This document shows, one piece after another, positions 15,409-22,902 of a stretch of DNA of 64,000 nucleotides. Below the pieces are notes generated by a model. That model had not been told where the DNA came from. It saw only the letters and a program-made list of their open reading frames with translations, and did no database searches. The translations under genes and the position numbers were made by a program. The stretch is taken from positions 12,411 through 76,410 of the forward strand of contig NZ_JBEPMX010000012.1 in NCBI RefSeq assembly GCF_040545925.1. The letters are read 5' to 3'. This DNA is from Alkalibacillus flavidus. GTDB lineage: Bacteria > Bacillota > Bacilli > Bacillales > Alkalibacillaceae. Positions within the stretch are counted from its first letter, which is position 1. The number at the start of each line of letters is the position of its first letter.

Positions 15409-16221
15409 TTACCAGCTCAAGTCATCCTTATGATAACTTCCTGTATCTTCAACTGTATTAGAACCATTTATACCACTAAAGGAAATCCCTGCTGAAACAC
15501 CGACTCCACCTGGAGTAGGGAATGAAATGCCTACGTTCGGATTATTTGTGTCATGAGCATAAGCCATTTTAAACTCGGACCAATTTGCACTCTGGATAGC
15601 TTCTGAATCATTTACATTTAAATATGCATTGATTGTTCCGCGAACATCTCTAGCGCCACCTTTTATATCATATACATAGCCAACACCTCTGAGTTTTGAC
15701 TCCTCAGAAGGATAGTTTTGAGTTACTGAATCCCAATAATAGTTTTCAGGCCCTGGCTCTCCACACCCTTGGCAGTATTGGTGCTCATAAGTGTGATCAT
15801 AGTTAATAGCCCTCCACCCGTCACTCCAAGATAAAGCTACTGCATCACTCAGTGTCCAAAAAGGCATACTCTTCCAGTCATAATCACCTATGACTTGGAC
15901 ATAAGGGCTGTCGTTATATTGCCCAAGAGAGATAACCATAACATTTGTGGTCATGTCGTCCACTAAAGCTTGCGTGGACATGTCCCCATCATTTTCATCG
16001 AAAGAAACAGCGGCACTGTCAAAATAAAGTAACTCTTCTGCGTCTTCATTGTTAGCAATTTGTTGCTTAGTTGTAGGATTCAATTGGTCTATTTGTTCTC
16101 CAGTAAATCCAAGTTCCGACAATTGTTCATTAACTTCTTCTTCATTTAGGTTGTCCTGTTGCTCTTCAGCGTTTAAACTCCAAGCCCCTAACATCAAAAA
16201 TAGAAACGTTAATACTAGCAA
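15409..16221 (-). CDS. Secreted protein of unknown function, irregular start
   Basis: About 270 residues, exported by a signal peptide. The mature part starts with an acidic helical segment (NEEEVNEQLSELGFTGEQID) and continues with a Trp/Tyr/Gly-rich beta region containing CQGCG and a Gly-rich end. I recognise no family. The only in-frame start is TTG 16221, about 14 nt from the AGGAGGG site. The sequence immediately upstream would encode DYKKFR, exactly the basic n-region such a signal peptide lacks, but without a start codon. A start-codon loss is therefore possible. It leads the operon with the 127-residue gene. Confidence 0.6.
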   Translation of the reverse strand: MLVLTFLFLMLGAWSLNAEEQQDNLNEEEVNEQLSELGFTGEQIDQLNPTTKQQIANNEDAEELLYFDSAAVSFDENDGDMSTQALVDDMTTNVMVISLGQYNDSPYVQVIGDYDWKSMPFWTLSDAVALSWSDGWRAINYDHTYEHQYCQGCGEPGPENYYWDSVTQNYPSEESKLRGVGYVYDIKGGARDVRGTINAYLNVNDSEAIQSANWSEFKMAYAHDTNNPNVGISFPTPGGVGVSAGISFSGINGSNTVEDTGSYHKDDLSW

Positions 16222-16480
16222 TCTAAATTTCTTATAATCCCTCCTATGATTTTATAGTTAGAATGTTAGCATAAAAATTGTTCCTAATGTAAAAAATAGG
16301 TTGCGAAACATGAAGAAATTTCACGAGATTACTAGTATTTTTTTGAATTATTTGTGAAAATATATATATTACTTAAAAAAAAGGGGGGGGAGATATTAGA
16401 CTAACCTAAATATTTGAGACAATATAAAACACCTTCGAAATGGTACAATGAAAGAAGTATTTATTCGGAGGTGTTTTTGC
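16222..16480. other. AT-rich leader region with an A8G8 tract
   Basis: Holds the promoter region of the secreted-protein operon, an A8 tract joined to a G8 tract at 16375-16390, and the left end region of an IS3-type element (GTACAATG near 16443). No gene is seen. Confidence 0.5.
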
Positions 16481-16843
16481 ATAGGCAAAAACGTGTATTC
16501 AAGTGACGTGAAATGGGCTGTTATTAGAGCTAAACTATCAGGTGAATTGACGACGAGAGAAATCATGGAGAAATACGGTGTCAAAAATAAATCCCAAATT
16601 GAAACCTAGGTGAGATGGTATCACAATAGTGAAATTCATAGGTTTGATCAGCCAATCGGGAAGCAATATTCATATGGTCATGGACCAGAATTCAAATCAG
16701 AAGATGAGCGTAAAAATCGTCAAATTGATCACTTAAAAGCGGAAAATGACATTTTAAAAAAGTATATGGAGATCAAAAAGGAGGAGAATTATCTTGAGGA
16801 AAATAATATTAACAATAACTTTAGCGTTATTCATTACTACTAG
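16481..16843 (+). pseudogene. IS3/IS150-type orfA, inactivated
   Basis: The translation KNVYSSDVKWAVIRAKLSG ... REIMEKYGVKNKSQIET, a stop, then VRWYHNSEIHRFDQPIGKQY is the helix-turn-helix OrfA of an IS150-like element. Two lesions are visible: the expected ATG start is ATA (16481-16483), and a Trp codon is replaced by TAG (16607-16609). Homology stops near LKKYMEIKK and no orfB follows. Confidence 0.8.
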
Positions 16844-16898
16844 TCAAAACACTGTTTTATTCGCTGGTGGAAAAGAGGAACCGCCACCTTTTTCCTGA
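16794..16898 (+). CDS. Possible 34-residue secreted peptide
   Basis: TTG start behind AAAAAGGAGG, 9 nt spacing. The product has a signal-peptide look (MRKIILTITLALFITTSQ ... LFA) followed by the short polar end GGKEEPPPFS. It sits between two IS remnants, and its last codons run antisense into the orfA fragment that follows, so it may be the cut-off 5-prime end of a larger secreted-protein gene rather than a true peptide gene. No RRNPP receptor lies nearby. Confidence 0.35.
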   Translation: MRKIILTITLALFITTSQNTVLFAGGKEEPPPFS

Positions 16899-17105
16899 GG
16901 TCATAATTCTCGTTTTCCCTAGAATGTCAATTGGAAGACCTATTTCTTCAAAGATCTCTCGGGGGAATTTTCCTTTTTCATTTTCAATAATAAATAGTCT
17001 TTTGAACCCGTCTGTATAAGTAACCCCTTTTGGGCTAGCAGCTTTGATATATTTATTGGAACGCAAAGTCTTCACTTCTTCTTCAGTAAATAACTTTTTA
17101 CTCAT
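16857..17105 (-). pseudogene. IS3-family orfA N-terminal fragment
   Basis: 82 codons; residues 1-75 (KKLFTEEEVKTLRSNKYI, VTYTDGFKRLFI, FPREIFEEIGLPIDILG, SGKRWR) match the helix-turn-helix beginning of IS3-family transposases common in Bacillaceae. The reading then runs into unrelated sequence and stops. The ATG is preceded by a GAAGGTGAG site just inside the right inverted end of the element. It is the front part whose orfB tail lies at 14218. Confidence 0.75.
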
Positions 17106-17149
17106 TCGAGCTCACCTTCTAGTTAAATTTTTTTCATTATTACATAAAA

Positions 17150-17196
17150 ATACCCTATAAAGCAGACTTTTTTCAAAGTGTCTACTTTATAGGGTA
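17150..17196 (-). terminator. Hairpin inside the IS end, after the chemoreceptor gene
   Basis: TACCCTATAAAGCAGAC and its near-complement form a 17-bp stem (one mismatch) followed on the minus strand by a short U-rich run. It can stop transcription entering the element from the chemoreceptor gene. Confidence 0.6.
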
Positions 17197-17233
17197 CATT
17201 TTATAGAGCGGGTGATCCTTTTTAAAATTATAT

Positions 17234-19291
17234 CTAATGATTCTGATCTAACTTAAATTCATTAATGAGCTGATTCAATTGATCGCTGGACTGATTCAAG
17301 TCTTCAGCGGATTCAGCTAATGATTGTAATGCATTCGTTTGTTCATCGATTGTTGCGTTAATTTCTTGGTTAGAAGCAGCTGTTTCTTGGATATTAGATG
17401 AAATTGATTCAACTGAGCCGACGACGCGATCTTTGTATTGATTCATGTCGCTAATCGCTTTAACGTTTTGTTCCACGCTTTCGGTAATGTTTTCAACCGC
17501 TTTACCGATATCGTTAAATACTTGAATCGTTTCATCGACGACTTCGTTTTGTGAGTCTGTTGTCGCTTTCGCATCGTTCATTTGGCGAATCGCTTCGTTC
17601 GAGCGGTCTTTGACGCCATCAATAATTTTACGGATTTCTTCTGTTGAGTTAGACGATTGTTCAGCAAGCTTACGTACTTCATCGGCTACAACAGCAAACC
17701 CTTTACCGTCTTCGCCTGCGCGTGCTGCTTCAATTGACGCGTTTAAGGCAAGTAAATTCGTCTGTTCTGAAATGTCATTGATCGTATGAATAAAGTCGCT
17801 AATCTTCTGGATTTGGTCATTCAATTCTTGAACGACATTTTCAGCTTGGTCAAATTGTTGTTTCGACTCTTGTGAGTAATTGGCGAGCTGATCCATTTGA
17901 TTGAGCCCTTTATTGTTGACGGTGACAGCTTCGTCAGCTAATTCGTTCATGTTCGCACTGCTGTCAGATATCGAATCAATTTGTTCGCTTAATTGGTTCA
18001 TCTGTTGTGTCATCGTTTCAAGATTTTCTGATGATTGTTGTGCACCTTTGGCGATTTCATTCATCGTGCCTTGAATTTCTTCGTTTGATGCGGTCGTTTC
18101 TTCACTTACCGCACTGAAGTTTTCGGATGATGAACGGATAACTTCAGCTGATTCATGTGTTTTTTGTAACAACTCACGCATATGTTGAACCATCTTGTTA
18201 AAGTGGTCGTATAAATAGCCGATCTCATCATTTGATTTGTGGTGCGCTTCAACGGTTAAATCACCGTGTGCGACGTCATCCATTTTCTCGCGTAATGTCG
18301 TGATCGGTTTGGATAGGCGTCCACTGAAAATATAAATACCAGCGCCAAGGACGATTAAAATAATAGCCCCTGTGATAAGCTGTTGGAATAACAATTCATT
18401 TAACGACGCGTAAATTTCGGATTCTGGTACGGCAATACCCAATGTCCAGCCGGTCGTCGGCATTGTGCGATAATAGACTTGGCTCGTCGTACCATTCACG
18501 TCAGTTGTGAACTGGCCTTGCTCATTGCTTGTGATTTGCTCAGCATAATCGCCGAATGCATTTGATTCTTCAATCGTTGAGTTCATGACTAGTGAATCGT
18601 CTTGGTGTGCAATGATTTGGCCATTGTTGTCAAAGCCGAATGCCCAACCAGATTCATAGATTTGAATATCGGAAATGATTTGCTGGATTTGGGTTAAATC
18701 GGTATCCGCTGTGACGACTCCATTGAAACTACCTGAGCTATCAGTAAAAGGTACAGTCGTTGTCACCATTGTGATGTCACTCGCTTCGTCGTAATACGGA
18801 TCACCCCATACGGCGCTATCGGAACCTTCAGCTTGCGTATACCAATCCCAGCTCGGGTAATCGTAATCCGTTTCTTCGTAAACATCGGTATAGACGAGGT
18901 CTTCACCGTCTTTGTAAACGTATGGACCGAAATATTCGCGGTCATCTTCATATGCATATGGTTCAAACCAAATCCCTGAACCGAACGTATCAGCGTTCGT
19001 CGTGATCGTGTTTTCTAGCATCGATATGTAGTCATCTTCTGATACGGAATCCCCTGTCGTCGTTACGGTACTCGCAAGTGATTCGGCGAGTTGCTCATGG
19101 CTTGCAAACCGTTCTTCAATTTGACTAATGGCATCATCTTGTAAGTTCATGATTCTATGTTCAATCTCTTCATCTAGTTGACTTTTTGAAATGTTATAAG
19201 ACAGAATGAGAAAAATTGACAGCCCGGCGACCATTAAAGGAAGAAAAATAAATAAGAGCTTCCTTTTAAGACTTGATGTACCCTTTTTCAT
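17234..19291 (-). CDS. Methyl-accepting chemotaxis protein, dCache type
   Basis: Transmembrane chemoreceptor of 685 residues. ATG 19291 is chosen for its GGGGGG site; the upstream in-frame ATG would add 16 residues ahead of it. Order: basic N-terminus and first membrane helix (about 13-33), a long extracellular dCache domain (about 40-295, with WDWYTQAEGSDSAVWGDPYYDE), a second helix (about 300-322), HAMP (about 325-375) and a signalling domain with the hairpin tip EQTNLLALNASIEAARAGED. It should feed CheW/CheA. The dCache fold usually binds amino acids or small organic ligands. Confidence 0.92.
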   Translation of the reverse strand: MKKGTSSLKRKLLFIFLPLMVAGLSIFLILSYNISKSQLDEEIEHRIMNLQDDAISQIEERFASHEQLAESLASTVTTTGDSVSEDDYISMLENTITTNADTFGSGIWFEPYAYEDDREYFGPYVYKDGEDLVYTDVYEETDYDYPSWDWYTQAEGSDSAVWGDPYYDEASDITMVTTTVPFTDSSGSFNGVVTADTDLTQIQQIISDIQIYESGWAFGFDNNGQIIAHQDDSLVMNSTIEESNAFGDYAEQITSNEQGQFTTDVNGTTSQVYYRTMPTTGWTLGIAVPESEIYASLNELLFQQLITGAIILIVLGAGIYIFSGRLSKPITTLREKMDDVAHGDLTVEAHHKSNDEIGYLYDHFNKMVQHMRELLQKTHESAEVIRSSSENFSAVSEETTASNEEIQGTMNEIAKGAQQSSENLETMTQQMNQLSEQIDSISDSSANMNELADEAVTVNNKGLNQMDQLANYSQESKQQFDQAENVVQELNDQIQKISDFIHTINDISEQTNLLALNASIEAARAGEDGKGFAVVADEVRKLAEQSSNSTEEIRKIIDGVKDRSNEAIRQMNDAKATTDSQNEVVDETIQVFNDIGKAVENITESVEQNVKAISDMNQYKDRVVGSVESISSNIQETAASNQEINATIDEQTNALQSLAESAEDLNQSSDQLNQLINEFKLDQNH

Positions 19292-19613
19292 AACCAACCC
19301 CCCGTTAATTTTATTTAAAAAATTTTTAACAATAGACAACTTAACACTAAATACTCAATTTGTCAAAATAAGTCGAAAGGTATTTTGAGCATTATGACTT
19401 ATATGAGTGACAGTTATGGAAGTGAATCATTCGAGCCCCGTGGTTCCATATCAATTGTCATGACATCAATCAGTCATGGCGTTTTTGTTTGGCCGTGAGT
19501 CTCAATCTAAAACATATGACGTTTGTCACATAAAACTCCTGACATTCATGACTGTTTTATTGAACTGTTTTTTCCTAAGATGAGTGAAAGAAGACTTATC
19601 ATTGGAGGTAGTT
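19292..19613. other. Intergenic region between chemoreceptor and des
   Basis: Holds two divergent promoters. The half nearer des contains several TGAC/GTCA and TCATGAC words described under the DesR-type site. No gene is seen. Confidence 0.5.
19457..19554 (+). promoter_or_regulatory. Candidate DesR operator region
   Basis: Repeated inverted words lie upstream of des: TGTCATGACA (19457-19466), CAGTCATGG just after, TGACGTTTGTCA (19517-19528, a perfect 4-bp-arm palindrome) and TGACATTCATGACTG (19540-19554). B. subtilis DesR is known to bind a pair of imperfect palindromes upstream of des; matching these words to DesR is inference. Confidence 0.55.
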
Positions 19614-20609
19614 ATGGCGAATAAAAAGTTAGCTCAACTTAAACAAGACATCAAACCATTTGAAAGCTCTGGTACGAAATCAAGTGTATGGCAATTGGTT
19701 AATACATTGCCTCCATTCTTTTTGCTTTGGTTTTTAGCTTATGAAGCGATTTCAGTATCATTGGTTTTATCCATTAGCCTATCGGTTTTAGCGGGTGGAT
19801 TTATGGTGAGAGTATTTATTATCTTTCATGATTGCTGTCATGGGTCGTTTTTTAAAAATCGCAAACTAAATCATTTCGTTGGAACGGTTACAGGGATTCT
19901 CACAATGTTCCCGTATAGGAAGTGGAAAAGAGAACACTCCATTCATCATGCTACTAGCAGCAACTTAGATAAGCGGGGGACAGGTGACGTCTGGGTCATG
20001 ACTGTAGAAGAGTACAAGAAGTCATCAAAGATGGAGAGACTACAATATCGCTTATATAGAAATCCGTTTGTTATGTTCGTGTTGGGTCCCGTTTATTTAT
20101 TTTTAATAACGAACCGAAGAAATAGAAAAGATGCTAAGAAAACAGAACGCCAAAATACGTATTTGATCAATATTTCAATTATTGGAATCACTGCTCTATT
20201 GATTTGGGCGATTGGTTGGACGAGCTTTTTGATTGTTCAATTACCGATTGCGTTTATTGCAGGGTCTCTTGGAATATGGTTGTTTTATGTTCAACATCAG
20301 TTTGAGGATTCTTATTTTGAAGATGAATCTGAGTGGGATTATGTTAAAGCAGCTATTGATGGAAGTTCTTATTATAAGCTTCCACGTGTTCTTCAGTGGA
20401 TCACGGGGAATATCGGCTACCACCATGTTCATCACTTGAGTCCTAAAGTGCCGAATTATAATCTGGAAAAGGTACATGAGTCGATCCCACCTTTGCAACA
20501 GGCAACGACGATTACGATGGTAACCAGCTTGAGATCGATCCGATTTAAATTATTCGATGAGAAGAGTAAGACCTTCGTTCACTTTAAAGAAATTAATGAA
20601 AGCCTCTAA
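19614..20609 (+). CDS. des: Acyl-lipid fatty acid desaturase
   Basis: Membrane desaturase of 331 residues that puts a double bond into phospholipid acyl chains, as B. subtilis Des does on cooling. All three histidine boxes are present: HDCCH (about 78), HSIHH (about 110) and HHVHH (about 275), with four to six membrane helices between. ATG 19614 is chosen for GGAGGTAGTT; the 10-codon upstream extension lacks a site. DesK and DesR follow on the same strand, and DesR-like sites precede it. It ends at a terminator, so desKR may be read partly by read-through. Confidence 0.92.
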   Translation: MANKKLAQLKQDIKPFESSGTKSSVWQLVNTLPPFFLLWFLAYEAISVSLVLSISLSVLAGGFMVRVFIIFHDCCHGSFFKNRKLNHFVGTVTGILTMFPYRKWKREHSIHHATSSNLDKRGTGDVWVMTVEEYKKSSKMERLQYRLYRNPFVMFVLGPVYLFLITNRRNRKDAKKTERQNTYLINISIIGITALLIWAIGWTSFLIVQLPIAFIAGSLGIWLFYVQHQFEDSYFEDESEWDYVKAAIDGSSYYKLPRVLQWITGNIGYHHVHHLSPKVPNYNLEKVHESIPPLQQATTITMVTSLRSIRFKLFDEKSKTFVHFKEINESL

Positions 20610-20650
20610 TCTTCTGATAAAGTGTCCAGAGAAAACTAAACATCAGTAAA

Positions 20651-20686
20651 AGAAAATCATTCACAAAGTGGATGGTTTCTTTTTTT
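20651..20686 (+). terminator. Terminator between des and desK
   Basis: Stem GAAAATCATTCAC/GTGGATGGTTTC followed by seven T. Confidence 0.75.
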
Positions 20687-20733
20687 GGTGAAATGGGTGA
20701 TACTGATAAGAGATTCAAGAAAGGAATTTGTTG

Positions 20734-21858
20734 ATGCAAAATTGGTTTAATTTATTCCCTAAAAATATAAGTTTGAGCATATACGTATGGGTGATTTCGA
20801 GCTTATTGCCCTTTTATTTCATTTTTCGGTCAAATACTTTGTCGGAAATATTGCTTGGTGTGTTATTGATTGTTATATTCTTTGTTGCGTACCGGCTTTC
20901 CTTTCTATCGATTGGAGGGCTTTTGTACATATGTGTTTCAATCATGATGCTGATTAGTGTTGGCATGTCTTTGTTTTATGGATATGTATACTTTTCATTA
21001 TTTATTGCTTTTTTCATCGGAAATGTGCAACAAAAAAGTGGTTTTATTTCACTTTATGTCGTTCATTTAGTTTTGACCGTTGTAGCTTCGGCATCGAGTT
21101 ATTTTACACAACAAGAGCTGTTCTTATCTCAATGGCCATTTTTGATCCTGACCATTCTTGGGGTAGTATTGCTACCGATCAATACATACAATCGAAGAAA
21201 AAGGCAGAAGCTTGAGGCACAGTTATCCGATGCCAAAGATAAAATTTCACAGCTACTGGTCTTTGAAGAACGCCAACGAATTGCGCGTGATTTGCATGAT
21301 ACACTAGGACAAAAGCTATCTTTGATTGGATTAAAAAGCGATTTGGCTGGACGCCTGATCAACAAAGATCCTGAAACAGCTAAAGTTGAAATCCAGAATA
21401 TCAACCAAACTGCTCGCACAGCCTTAAAAGAAGTCAGAGATATGTTATCGGGCATGCGAATAACGAAGTTTTCTGAGGAGATTAAGCATGTTAAGCAGCT
21501 GTTGGAAGCGGCAACAATTCAGATCGATATCCAAGGCGACAAAGAACTAAAACAGGCCCCCTCGTTAGTAGAAGACGTCATAAGCATGTGCTTAAAAGAG
21601 GCTGTGAACAATGTCGTTAAGCATAGTCAAGCGACACACTGCAATATAACCACAACCGAATCAGCGCATGAAACAGTTTTGACGATTGAAGATAATGGCG
21701 TCGGAATAGAAACTAAAGGTAGCTCAGCATCCGGCTATGGGATGAATGGAATGATAGACCGGTTGGAATTTGTTAATGGAAAACTGGAAATCATAAGTGA
21801 TGAAAATGGAACAAAATTGACTGTGACCATACCCAATGTCATGAAACAGGAGGGTTAA
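20734..21858 (+). CDS. desK: Thermosensor histidine kinase DesK
   Basis: Sensor kinase of 374 residues from ATG 20734 (AAGGA upstream). Four to five membrane helices fill residues 10-150 and serve as thickness sensor. The HisKA_3 box ERQRIARDLHDTLGQKLSL has the phospho-acceptor at His188, the same number as in B. subtilis DesK. The HATPase part (CLKEAVNNVVKHSQATH, then DNGVGI and GYGMNGMIDR) closes the protein. It would phosphorylate DesR when membranes stiffen. One base pair separates it from desR. Confidence 0.9.
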   Translation: MQNWFNLFPKNISLSIYVWVISSLLPFYFIFRSNTLSEILLGVLLIVIFFVAYRLSFLSIGGLLYICVSIMMLISVGMSLFYGYVYFSLFIAFFIGNVQQKSGFISLYVVHLVLTVVASASSYFTQQELFLSQWPFLILTILGVVLLPINTYNRRKRQKLEAQLSDAKDKISQLLVFEERQRIARDLHDTLGQKLSLIGLKSDLAGRLINKDPETAKVEIQNINQTARTALKEVRDMLSGMRITKFSEEIKHVKQLLEAATIQIDIQGDKELKQAPSLVEDVISMCLKEAVNNVVKHSQATHCNITTTESAHETVLTIEDNGVGIETKGSSASGYGMNGMIDRLEFVNGKLEIISDENGTKLTVTIPNVMKQEG

Positions 21859-21859
21859 A

Positions 21860-22459
21860 ATGATTCGAATCGTGTTGGCTGAAGACCAAGGAATGTTACT
21901 TGGAGCACTAGGTTCTTTGTTGAACCTTGAAGAAGATATGGAAGTAGTCGGCAAAGCCAAAAATGGTGAAGAGTCCGTCCATCTGGTAAACGAATTGAAG
22001 CCGGATATTTGTATTATGGATATTGAAATGCCGGTTAAAAATGGGTTGGAAGCAGCCGAAGAAATGGGCGACCAGAAGTGTGAAGTCATCATTTTGACCA
22101 CCTTTGCAAGGGCGGGTTACTTTGAACGGGCACGTAAAGCTAATGTTAGTGGGTATCTACTAAAAGACAGTCCAAGTGAAGAGTTGGCCAGTTCGATCCG
22201 AAGTATTTTAAATGGTCGGAAGGTATATGCGCCAGAGTTAATCGACTTGGTGTATGAGGAAAACAGTCCTTTAACGGAACGAGAAAGTGAAGTCATTGAG
22301 TTAATTTCTAAGGGGAAAAGCACCAAGGAAATTTCCAAGGAACTGCATTTAACGAACGGAACAGTGCGTAATTATATCTCGGTTATTTTTGATAAACTGG
22401 AAGTATCGAATCGAATCGAAGCCATTTCGAAGGTAAAGGATAAGGGTTGGGTGGAGTAG
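21860..22459 (+). CDS. desR: Response regulator DesR
   Basis: NarL/LuxR-type response regulator of 199 residues. The receiver domain has the acidic pair ED (8-9), phospho-acceptor Asp54 in CIMDIEMP and the Lys of LLKDSP. The C-terminal LuxR helix-turn-helix is seen in LTERESEVIELISKGKSTKE and GTVRNYISVIFDKL. Known DesR activates des after phosphorylation by DesK. It lies one base pair behind desK, with AGGAGG in the desK end as ribosome site. Confidence 0.9.
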   Translation: MIRIVLAEDQGMLLGALGSLLNLEEDMEVVGKAKNGEESVHLVNELKPDICIMDIEMPVKNGLEAAEEMGDQKCEVIILTTFARAGYFERARKANVSGYLLKDSPSEELASSIRSILNGRKVYAPELIDLVYEENSPLTERESEVIELISKGKSTKEISKELHLTNGTVRNYISVIFDKLEVSNRIEAISKVKDKGWVE

Positions 22460-22494
22460 TGAGAAAAAGAGCTTAGAGCGTTGAAACTTAAATG

Positions 22495-22539
22495 AAAAGA
22501 CTCTAGTGACTGTTTTTTCAGTTAACTAGAGTCTTTTTT
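22495..22539. terminator. Terminator of desKR
   Basis: Stem AAAAGACTCTAGTGACTG/CAGTTAACTAGAGTCTTTT with U-runs on both strands; it also serves the convergent lipoprotein gene. Confidence 0.85.
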
Positions 22540-22549
22540 GTCGATTTGA

Positions 22550-22801
22550 TTATCCTCGAAATGGACTATTCAAATCATCAACTACTGTTTCTGGTTCTTC
22601 CAGAAACGTTAATTCTTCTACATTTTCTCCATTGGGATCTCCGTTCTCACTTGACTCTGTTTCACCTGATTCCTCAGTCGAACCCTCTTCACTAGATGTT
22701 TCATATGAGGACTCTTCTGTCGGTTCTTCTGTTTCTTGGTCACCGTCTGTTTGACAACCCATTAAAAATAAAGCCATGAATAGTGGAACCATCCATTTCA
22801 C
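22550..22801 (-). CDS. Small acidic lipoprotein
   Basis: Predicted lipoprotein of 83 residues from GTG 22801, which has AAGGGAG 9 nt upstream; the ATG farther upstream would begin inside that region. Signal peptide WMVPLFMALFLMGC with lipobox Cys, then a low-complexity Glu/Ser/Thr-rich chain with no fold visible. Probably a disordered surface linker or a degenerate lipoprotein. Function unknown. Confidence 0.6.
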   Translation of the reverse strand: MKWMVPLFMALFLMGCQTDGDQETEEPTEESSYETSSEEGSTEESGETESSENGDPNGENVEELTFLEEPETVVDDLNSPFRG

Positions 22802-22869
22802 TAGAATCCGCTCCCTTATTGACATCATACCTTTTATTTTTCCCTACCAATTTGGTCTGCTAATCATAT

Positions 22870-22895
22870 AAACCCCTTTCTATACTAAAAAGGGG
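22870..22895 (-). terminator. Terminator-like hairpin after the CvfC-like gene
   Basis: ACCCCTTT and AAGGGGT form a short stem on the minus strand, followed by GTTTATATG; the U-run is weak. Confidence 0.45.
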
Positions 22896-22902
22896 TGGTT
22901 GC

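Larger units (their letters stand above)
14158..17224 (-). mobile_element. Hollowed IS3-type element carrying cargo
   Basis: The two outer ends are inverted copies of each other: TAAAAAGGATC at 14158-14168 with its complement at 17214-17224, then C-rich spacers, then TGTACCCTAT at 14185-14194 with its complement at 17189-17198. Just inside the right end lies the beginning of a transposase orfA, and just inside the left end the C-terminus of an IS3 orfB, both on the minus strand and in the order expected for one element. The transposase middle is missing. The interior instead holds secreted-protein genes, remnants of another IS and an IS21-like insert. A target duplication was not found. Confidence 0.65.

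Noticed and set aside
20233..20498. ORFs on both strands inside des
   Set aside because: Overlapping frames within the desaturase gene, which carries all three histidine boxes.
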